Below are positions 6,648 to 10,975 of a DNA stretch of 10,975 nt, piece after piece. The stretch is from positions 1-10,975 of the forward strand of contig JAGOEY010000038.1 of the NCBI GenBank assembly GCA_017997515.1. Direction: 5' to 3'. Every line of letters starts with the position of its first letter. The first letter of the stretch is position 1. Position numbers and translations under genes: made by a program. Origin of the DNA: Burkholderiaceae bacterium. Its GTDB lineage: Bacteria > Pseudomonadota > Gammaproteobacteria > Burkholderiales > Burkholderiaceae. The notes under the pieces are model-generated. The model saw nothing but the letters and a program-made list of their open reading frames with translations. It had not been told where the DNA came from and ran no database searches.

Positions 6648-7724
6648 CTACAGCGCCTCCACCCGCCCGGGATGAGGGCGCTGAAGCCAGGCATGCCATT
6701 CGTCAGCCAGCTGCTGGCTGGCCGCAGTCGCGGTGCGCCAGGCCTTGACGCGGCCCGCAAAGTCACTGGCGTACCGCGTGAAATCCTGGCGGTCGGGCAA
6801 TTTGCCGTTGGGCAGCTGGCGCACCCAATCCGGGTCGGGCGCCAGCAGCACCATGTTGTCCAGAAAACGGGTGGCACCATGCCGCCACTTCAGGCGTTTA
6901 TCGAGCCAGCCCGGCACCACGGCCTTCTGAAAATGCGGGTACAGCACCAGCCCGGCCCCTTGCTGGGCCCTGTAGTTGAGGTGCAGGTGGTAGTCGGTGA
7001 TACCACCGTCCCAATAGGCCCCGGGTGGCGCACCGGGGATGCCGCGCACCGATCGCAGCACAAAAGGAATGGAGCAGCTGGCTTGGAGTGCCGGGTTGAA
7101 GTTGGCCTGTGTCAGGCCGACCTGGCACGTGCGGTAGTCGTCTGTGGCAAATGGCAGCCTGGTGCCGGGCGTGGAAAAAACCACCCGTTCCAGCCAGGCC
7201 CCCATGGCTTTGCGCCTTGCTACGTTGGTGAGGAACGCCCCAAGGTAACCCAAAGGTGTCGCGAAGCGGCCTTCGCGGCCCAGCACATGGCGGCCACGGG
7301 CTGTGACGATGTGCAGCCGGTAGCGGCTGTGCTCCAGCACCTCACGCACGCGGCCATCGTAGAAAGCACGGACTGTGGCCCCAAACTGCGCACTGACGCC
7401 GTCAGGCGTGGGGCGTTTCTGCCCAGGGGGTAGTGCGTAGTTTTGGTGGATGTAGTCATGCTCCAGCCGCTGGAATGCGGCCACGGGCTGGTCGAGGCAG
7501 GCTGTGGCCATACGCCAGGCGCCAATCGATGCACCGACCAGGTGGACGGGGTGGCTGGACTGCGCCAGCCATTCGCCAAAGATGTAACGGTCCAGCGGGC
7601 CCAGCACCAGGCCTTTGGGGCCACCGGCAGCGCCGGGGATCACCCCCACATCCTGGGCCTGGAGTCCGTGGGTTTCGATGTGTTTGCGGGCTGTCGGGCC
7701 CGCGTAGATACGCAGCGCTGTCAT
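6648..7724 (-). CDS. Patatin-like phospholipase family protein
   Basis: A 358-residue patatin-fold serine hydrolase with a Ser-Asp dyad. The glycine-rich oxyanion loop is GAAGGPKGL (31-39), the nucleophile elbow is LVGASIGAWR (62-71, S66 in GxSxG), and the catalytic aspartate is in YWDGGITDYH (237-246, D239 in DGG). No secretion signal, membrane helix or autotransporter barrel is visible, so it is probably cytosolic, unlike secreted toxins such as ExoU or PlpD. Patatins hydrolyse phospholipid or neutral acyl esters; the substrate here is unknown. It sits between the HDOD gene (40 bases upstream) and the HSL esterase (45 bases downstream), all on one strand, consistent with an operon. The ATG at 7724 has no obvious Shine-Dalgarno sequence; MTALRIYAGPTARKHIE is a plausible N-terminus. 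Confidence 0.88.
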   Translation of the reverse strand: MTALRIYAGPTARKHIETHGLQAQDVGVIPGAAGGPKGLVLGPLDRYIFGEWLAQSSHPVHLVGASIGAWRMATACLDQPVAAFQRLEHDYIHQNYALPPGQKRPTPDGVSAQFGATVRAFYDGRVREVLEHSRYRLHIVTARGRHVLGREGRFATPLGYLGAFLTNVARRKAMGAWLERVVFSTPGTRLPFATDDYRTCQVGLTQANFNPALQASCSIPFVLRSVRGIPGAPPGAYWDGGITDYHLHLNYRAQQGAGLVLYPHFQKAVVPGWLDKRLKWRHGATRFLDNMVLLAPDPDWVRQLPNGKLPDRQDFTRYASDFAGRVKAWRTATAASQQLADEWHAWLQRPHPGRVEAL

Positions 7725-7747
7725 GCGGAGAATTGTGGCGAAGAGGT

Positions 7748-7764
7748 GCGACAGGGGGTGTCGC
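7748..7764 (-). other. Small hairpin directly after the HDOD stop codon
   Basis: GCGACA (7748-7753) and TGTCGC (7759-7764) form a perfect 6-bp GC-rich stem with a GGGGG loop, touching the HDOD stop codon. On the minus strand no T-tract follows, so it is not a typical intrinsic terminator. It could pause polymerase or protect an mRNA end, or be chance. Confidence 0.3.
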
Positions 7765-8589
7765 TCAGACGATGACGTTTAAATTGTCTCGACGGGCCCA
7801 GTCGGTCGGGGTCTGCTGCAGCACCATGTCGATGTCCAGCCCGAGTGCGAGGCCAATGACGTCTGGAAAACTCACTGCCAGGGCGCGGTCTTCCAGCTTG
7901 GCCTCACGTGCGCGGGCGCGCCAGGCAGCCAGATGCAGCACACCGGCCAGTGGTTCGTACACGTCGTCTTCGAACGGCGCATACTGGTGCGCCAAGGCAT
8001 CCACCAAAGGTTCGGGAAACTGCCATTGGCGGGCAAACCCGGCACTGACCTGGGCATAACAGTAGCCCAGCGAACGCCGCTCGGCTTTCACCCGCGCCAT
8101 GTCGAGCGGGGGCACGATGGTGTCCAGCTGGCCCATTTTTTCAGGCATACCCAAGTGCATCAGCAACTCACCCACGGCGTGCACCAAACCTGCGGAGTAG
8201 GCCATGGCCTGGTTCTGTTTGACACAGGCGGCCAGCGAACGCGCCACTTTGGCCGTGTCAAGGCTGTACCGCCAGAACTGCTGCAGGTTGACGCCGGGAA
8301 TGGAGTTAAACGTGGTGCCTACCGATGCGGTATCCACCAAACCCCTGATCTGTTCCAGGCTCAGAACGGCCAGCGCCTCGGAAACCCCCCCCAGCCGACG
8401 GCTTGTGGATGGCATCCGGCCATTGGCACACCGCATCATGCTCGCAGCCAGGGCCGGGTCGTTGCTGACCAGCTGGCAAATCTTGCGCAGATCAGGCTCG
8501 TCGTTGCGCAGCTCCGCATGCAAAAGCACCAGCACTTTGGGAATGCTCGGCAAGGCATCCTGGCGAGCCAACAATGCGTTCAGCTCCAT
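7765..8589 (-). CDS. HDOD domain-containing protein
   Basis: A 274-residue protein made almost entirely of an HDOD domain, a catalytically dead relative of HD phosphohydrolases used in bacterial signalling proteins. Recognised by the opening LPSIPKVLVLLHAELRNDEPDLRKICQLVSNDPALAASMMRCAN (13-56), the GGVSEALAVLSLEQIRGLV block (67-85) and the AGLVHAVGELLM segment (133-144), where HD enzymes would carry metal-binding residues. No receiver, GGDEF, EAL or membrane segment is attached. HDOD proteins are linked to c-di-GMP and stress signalling or motility, but no partner is encoded beside it. It begins a minus-strand run with the patatin, esterase and thioesterase genes. A GATAAT box (8630-8625 on the minus strand) could be its -10 element. 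No Shine-Dalgarno sequence is visible before the ATG at 8589. Confidence 0.9.
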   Translation of the reverse strand: MELNALLARQDALPSIPKVLVLLHAELRNDEPDLRKICQLVSNDPALAASMMRCANGRMPSTSRRLGGVSEALAVLSLEQIRGLVDTASVGTTFNSIPGVNLQQFWRYSLDTAKVARSLAACVKQNQAMAYSAGLVHAVGELLMHLGMPEKMGQLDTIVPPLDMARVKAERRSLGYCYAQVSAGFARQWQFPEPLVDALAHQYAPFEDDVYEPLAGVLHLAAWRARAREAKLEDRALAVSFPDVIGLALGLDIDMVLQQTPTDWARRDNLNVIV

Positions 8590-8609
8590 AGATGAATCAA
8601 ACAGGCGTG

Positions 8610-8629
8610 AAAAATAATGGCTTCATTAT
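8610..8629 (-). terminator. AT-rich hairpin with short T-run between tex and HDOD gene
   Basis: On the minus strand ATAATG - AAGC - CATTAT forms a perfect 6-bp stem (8629-8614), followed by four more T bases (8613-8610) then C. This has terminator shape but a weak, AT-rich stem. It lies directly after the stronger inverted repeat at 8631-8661 and about 20 bases before the HDOD start, so together they may end tex transcription. Confidence 0.4.
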
Positions 8630-8630
8630 C

Positions 8631-8661
8631 CACACAAAGAAACATTTTGTTTCTTTGTGTG
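8631..8661. repeat. Perfect 14-bp inverted repeat with 3-base loop, tex-HDOD intergenic region
   Basis: The left arm CACACAAAGAAACA (8631-8644) and right arm TGTTTCTTTGTGTG (8648-8661) are exact reverse complements around TTT. It begins 17 bases after the tex stop in the minus direction and ends 41 bases before the HDOD start. The stem is AT-rich and not directly followed by a T-tract, so it is not a textbook terminator alone. It could be part of a tandem terminator or an operator over the HDOD promoter, since a GATAAT box touches its edge. Confidence 0.7.
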
Positions 8662-8678
8662 AATGACCCTGCTGCCGT

Positions 8679-10975
8679 CTATTTTTTCGCGTTGGCCAAC
8701 TTCGCAAACGCCGATGCCATGGCACTGGCGGGCGCCGCCTGCTCCTGCCGACGCTGGGGTTGGTGGCCACGCCCCGCACCTTCAAAGCGGTTGTCGCGTG
8801 GCCCATCGCGGCGTGTGGGCGCTTCACCCAGCTTCATGGTCAGGCTGATGCGTTGCCGCGCCACATCAACTTCCAGCACCTTGACCTTGACGATGTCGCC
8901 GGTCTTCACCACTTCACGGGCGTCGGTGGTGAACTTGTGGCTGAGCTGGCTCACGTGCACCAGGCCGTCCTGGTGCACACCCAGGTCGATAAACGCGCCA
9001 AAAGCGGCGACGTTACTGACGGTGCCCTCCAGGATCATGCCCTCGACCAGATCCTTGATGTCTTCCACGCCGTCGTTGAAACGCGCCACCTTGAAGTCGG
9101 GGCGCGGGTCGCGGCCGGGTTTTTCCAGCTCGGTCAGGATGTCCTTGACGGTGATGACACCCACCGTCTCGTTGGCAAACAGCTCGGGTTTCAATGCCTT
9201 GAGCATGTCGGCGCGGCCCATCAGGCTGCCAATCGGCTGCTGGGTGTGGCTGATGATTTTCTCGACCACCGGGTAGGTTTCGGGGTGTACACCGGTCATG
9301 TCGAGCGGGTTGTCGCCACCACGGATACGCAGGAAACCGGCGCTTTGCTCAAACGTCTTGGCACCCAGTCCACCCACGTCCATGAGTTGTTTGCGGGTCT
9401 TGAACGCACCATTGGCCTCGCGCCAACGCACCACCGCTTTGGCCACACTGCCCGACAGGCCGGACACCCGGCTCAGCAGCGGCACACTGGCGGTGTTCAG
9501 ATCCACCCCCACCGAGTTCACGCAGTCTTCGACCACGGCTTCCAGGCTGCGTGCCAGTTCGCTCTGGTTCACGTCGTGCTGGTACTGGCCCACACCAATA
9601 CTCTTGGGGTCGATCTTCACCAGCTCGGCCAGCGGGTCCTGCAGCCGCCGGGCAATACTGGCCGCGCCACGCAGGCTCACGTCCACATCGGGCATCTCTT
9701 GCGAGGCAAATTCACTGGCGCTGTAGACCGAAGCACCTGCTTCGCTGACCACTACCTTTTCGATAGCTACTTGCGCTTGCCCAGGCTGGGCTGCAGCCAT
9801 TTTTTGTATCAATTTGATGAGGTCACCGGCCAGCTTGTCGGTCTCGCGGCTGGCCGTGCCGTTGCCGATGGCGATCAGGTTCACGCCGTGTTTGGCGCAG
9901 AGTTTGCCCAGCGTGTGCAGCGAACCTTCCCAGTCTTTGCGCGGCTCGTGCGGGAACACGGTGGCCGTTTCAACGAGTTTGCCCGTCGTATCCACCACGG
10001 CCACCTTCACGCCGGTACGGATACCAGGATCCAGGCCCAGCACCACACGCGGCCCTGCCGGCGCAGCGAGCAGCAGGTCGCGCAGGTTGTCGGCAAACAC
10101 CTTGATGGCCACCTTTTCCGCCTCTTCGCGCAATCGCGAGAACAGATCGCGCTCGGTGGACATGCTGAGCTTCACGCGCCAGGTCCAGGCCACACATTTG
10201 CGGATCAGGTCGTCGGCCGGGCGGGCCGCGTGGCTCCAACCCAAGTGCAGCGCAATTTTTCCCTCGGCAATCGACGGTTTGCCCGGCTCGGGCTCGACCG
10301 GCAGCACCAGCTTGGCCTCCAGCATCTCCAGCGCCCGGCCCCGGAACACGGCCAGCGCACGGTGTGATGGCACACGGCCAATCGGCTCGTCGTACTCAAA
10401 ATAGTCGCGAAACTTGGCCACGTCGGGGTTGTTTTCGTCCTTGCCGGTGACCAGTTTGCTGCGCAGCAGGCCCTCGGCCCACAGCCATTCGCGCAAGCGC
10501 TGCACCAGCGTGGCGTCTTCGGCCCAGCGCTCGCTCAGGATGTCACGCACACCGTCCAGCACTGCGGGCACGGTCGAGAAATCAGCCCCCGGTTTGCCGT
10601 CGTCCAGCACTTCGGCGGGGCGGGTAAAGGCCGCAGCCTCGGTAGCGGGGTTGAGTGTGGGGTCGGCAAACAGTTTGTCGGCCAGCGGCTCGATGCCGAA
10701 CTCGCGCGCAATCTGGCCCTTGGTGCGGCGTTTTTGCTTAAACGGCAGGTAGATGTCTTCCAGCTCTTGTTTGGTGGGTGCGCTGGCAATGGCCGCACGC
10801 AGTGCGTCGGTGAGTTTGCCTTGCTCATCGATGGCCTTAAAAACCGCCTCGCGCCGGTCTTCCAGCTCGCGCAGGTACGACAAACGTGCCTCCAGCTCAC
10901 GCAGCTGGATGTCGTCCAGCCCGTTGGTCACTTCCTTGCGGTAACGGGCGATAAAAGGCACGGTGGCCCCACCGT
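8679..10975 (-). CDS. tex: Tex family S1 RNA-binding protein (5'-truncated by window edge)
   Basis: A Tex/YhgF-type nucleic-acid-binding protein, related to eukaryotic Spt6 and linked to transcription, toxin-gene expression and stress fitness. 765 codons are visible; the frame runs off the right edge as GGATVPFIARYRKE, so only the extreme N-terminus is missing (family about 780 residues). Counting from that valine: YqgF/RNase H-like domain from about 303 (RVVLGLDPGIRTGVKVAVVD), SEAGASVYSASEFA (406-419), helix-hairpin-helix region about 470-545 (VGVDLNTASVPLLSRVSGL, GGLGAKTFEQSAGFLRI), S1 domain about 638-711 (GMILEGTVSNVAAFGAFIDLG to RISLTMKL), then a basic, low-complexity tail ending LANAKK. 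The GTG at 10961 is an internal valine codon, not a start. Residues about 384-403 carry roughly ten extra residues compared with remembered Pseudomonas Tex, matching a repeat-like DNA segment. Confidence 0.97.
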   Translation of the reverse strand, partial: GGATVPFIARYRKEVTNGLDDIQLRELEARLSYLRELEDRREAVFKAIDEQGKLTDALRAAIASAPTKQELEDIYLPFKQKRRTKGQIAREFGIEPLADKLFADPTLNPATEAAAFTRPAEVLDDGKPGADFSTVPAVLDGVRDILSERWAEDATLVQRLREWLWAEGLLRSKLVTGKDENNPDVAKFRDYFEYDEPIGRVPSHRALAVFRGRALEMLEAKLVLPVEPEPGKPSIAEGKIALHLGWSHAARPADDLIRKCVAWTWRVKLSMSTERDLFSRLREEAEKVAIKVFADNLRDLLLAAPAGPRVVLGLDPGIRTGVKVAVVDTTGKLVETATVFPHEPRKDWEGSLHTLGKLCAKHGVNLIAIGNGTASRETDKLAGDLIKLIQKMAAAQPGQAQVAIEKVVVSEAGASVYSASEFASQEMPDVDVSLRGAASIARRLQDPLAELVKIDPKSIGVGQYQHDVNQSELARSLEAVVEDCVNSVGVDLNTASVPLLSRVSGLSGSVAKAVVRWREANGAFKTRKQLMDVGGLGAKTFEQSAGFLRIRGGDNPLDMTGVHPETYPVVEKIISHTQQPIGSLMGRADMLKALKPELFANETVGVITVKDILTELEKPGRDPRPDFKVARFNDGVEDIKDLVEGMILEGTVSNVAAFGAFIDLGVHQDGLVHVSQLSHKFTTDAREVVKTGDIVKVKVLEVDVARQRISLTMKLGEAPTRRDGPRDNRFEGAGRGHQPQRRQEQAAPASAMASAFAKLANAKK
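9757..9813. repeat. Short interspersed repeat-like segment read through in tex
   Basis: The plus strand reads TTTTCGATAGCTACTTGCGC, then a CCAGGCTGGGC core, GCAGCC, a T-run and GTATC. It matches the ygfZ segment at 24 of 36 ungapped positions (9763-9798 against 4187-4222). The core carries a perfect short inverted repeat, GCCCA-GGC-TGGGC (9780-9792 region). On the coding strand it encodes IQKMAAAQPGQAQVAIEK, placed between DLIK and VVVSEAGAS, where other Tex proteins have a shorter link (from memory). Confidence 0.62.

Noticed and set aside
8760..10367. A 535-codon open frame on the plus strand opposite tex
   Set aside because: Tex is unmistakable on the minus strand. The plus frame is rich in His, Gln and Gly as expected from the antisense of a high-GC gene and shows no family motif.
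10959..10961. GTG as the start codon of tex
   Set aside because: The frame continues upstream as GGAT before VPFIARYRKE, the conserved interior of Tex, so this is an internal valine codon.
1..10975. CRISPR array, insertion sequence, prophage, tRNA/rRNA or defence island
   Set aside because: No evenly spaced direct repeats, transposase motifs, integrase, terminal-repeat pairs with target duplication, or RNA-gene signatures were seen. Almost every stretch is explained by conserved genes.

Overview
The window is GC-rich, tightly packed bacterial chromosome with eleven protein-coding genes and almost no free intergenic space. Gene content and order, including a pilZ gene between holB and tatD, and the short repeats inside coding regions point to a beta-proteobacterium, most likely of the Comamonadaceae (Rhodoferax/Polaromonas/Acidovorax type). 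The taxon is inferred from protein character and remembered gene order; no search was run.

Left block (1-3829, minus strand): mltG - tmk - holB - pilZ - tatD, read right to left. MltG cuts nascent peptidoglycan strands, Tmk makes dTDP, HolB is the delta' subunit of the DNA polymerase III clamp loader, PilZ is the founding type IV pilus factor, and TatD is a metal-dependent nuclease whose C-terminus lies off the left edge. This order is also known from Pseudomonas. A strong intrinsic terminator lies between pilZ and the start codon of tatD.

Middle: ygfZ (3839-4756) is the only plus-strand gene. It is divergent from mltG with only 9 bp between start codons, and convergent with the next gene with 5 bp between stop codons. 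It encodes the folate-binding Fe-S cluster maintenance protein.

Right block (4762-8589, minus strand): an HDOD-domain protein, a patatin-like hydrolase, a hormone-sensitive-lipase-type esterase and a hotdog thioesterase fused to a GNAT acetyltransferase. The last two overlap by ATGA. The block looks like an acyl-ester/acyl-CoA handling set behind an HDOD signalling-type gene. Far right (8679 to the edge) is tex, the conserved S1/YqgF/helix-hairpin-helix nucleic-acid-binding protein, with its N-terminus off the window. A striking perfect inverted repeat lies between tex and the HDOD gene.

The most notable unexplained structure is a set of related, roughly 55-bp, AT-edged, partly palindromic segments inside ygfZ, tex and (less surely) tmk. 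Each is read through in frame and, in tex and tmk, coincides with extra residues compared with remembered homologues. I found no CRISPR array, insertion sequence, RNA gene, phage or defence system; most of the window is ordinary core genome.
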